Positions 7,233 to 7,286 of a stretch of 7,286 nucleotides of DNA are shown piece after piece. A model generated the notes under the pieces. The model saw nothing but the letters and a program-made list of their open reading frames with translations. It was not told where the DNA came from and made no database searches. The position numbers and the translations under genes are program-made. Source of the DNA: JAUVKA01 sp964465145 (GTDB taxonomy: Bacteria > Bacteroidota > Bacteroidia > Bacteroidales > UBA12481). The stretch's first letter is position 1. Each line of letters begins with the position of its first letter. Location: NCBI GenBank assembly GCA_964465145.1, contig CAYXJR010000140.1, positions 1-7,286 of the forward strand. Reading direction: 5' to 3'.

Positions 7233-7238
7233 ATTAAT

Positions 7239-7267
7239 CACGGATTTTCACGGTTTTATACTACCGT
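7239..7267. repeat. Short tandem CACGG motif and small inverted repeat downstream of the last gene
   Basis: CACGG occurs at 7239 and again at 7249, giving two imperfect 10-nt units (CACGGATTTT, CACGGTTTTA). The second unit overlaps a 5-bp inverted repeat, ACGGT at 7250-7254 and ACCGT at 7263-7267, with an 8-nt loop. The CACGGATTTTCACGG string resembles a dispersed intergenic motif I recall from several bacterial genomes, including Bacteroidota. It could mark the edge of the operon or a repeat copy cut by the window end. The hairpin is too short to call a terminator. Confidence 0.3.
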
Positions 7268-7286
7268 ATTGAGAAGTTTGCATAAA

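Overview
The window is AT-rich and reads as a fragment of a surface-sugar biosynthesis locus. All six genes lie on the + strand, in tandem and closely packed. None has a recognisable Shine-Dalgarno sequence; the starts instead follow A/T-rich leaders, which together with the base composition fits a member of the Bacteroidota. This assignment is inference, because no phylogenetic marker gene is present.

Layout: (1) 50-2443 is a large two-domain protein. A UDP-galactopyranose-mutase-like FAD enzyme occupies about residues 1-430 and is fused in frame to a complete sialic-acid-synthase (NeuB-type) module, about residues 453-797. (2) 2462-3223 is a short-chain dehydrogenase resembling the PtmA group of flagellin-glycan genes. 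(3) 3305-4483 is a two-domain NAD(P)-binding protein of unknown function with a Rossmann fold in its C-terminal half. (4) 4587-5612 is a SAM-dependent methyltransferase of the putative sugar O-methyltransferase type. (5) 5647-6339 is a CMP-nonulosonate synthetase (NeuA type). (6) 6342-7232 is an aldo/keto reductase with an intact catalytic tetrad, starting 2 nt after the NeuA stop codon. The last 54 bases hold a short tandem CACGG motif and a small inverted repeat.

How the genes fit together: a NeuB-type synthase condenses phosphoenolpyruvate with a six-carbon sugar to give a nine-carbon 2-keto-3-deoxy acid, and NeuA then activates that acid with CTP. This synthesis-and-activation pair is accompanied by four different redox-type proteins (FAD enzyme, SDR, unknown NAD(P) protein, AKR) and a methyltransferase. 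The window has no UDP-GlcNAc 2-epimerase (NeuC), dehydratase, aminotransferase or acetyltransferase. The six-carbon precursor must therefore be made by genes outside the window, or the substrate is unusual. The most notable points are the FAD-enzyme/NeuB fusion and the apparent loss, in the NeuB module, of the C-terminal-domain arginine that contacts the N-acetyl group of ManNAc in characterised NeuB. Both suggest a modified or non-standard nonulosonic acid, possibly O-methylated, destined for a glycan.
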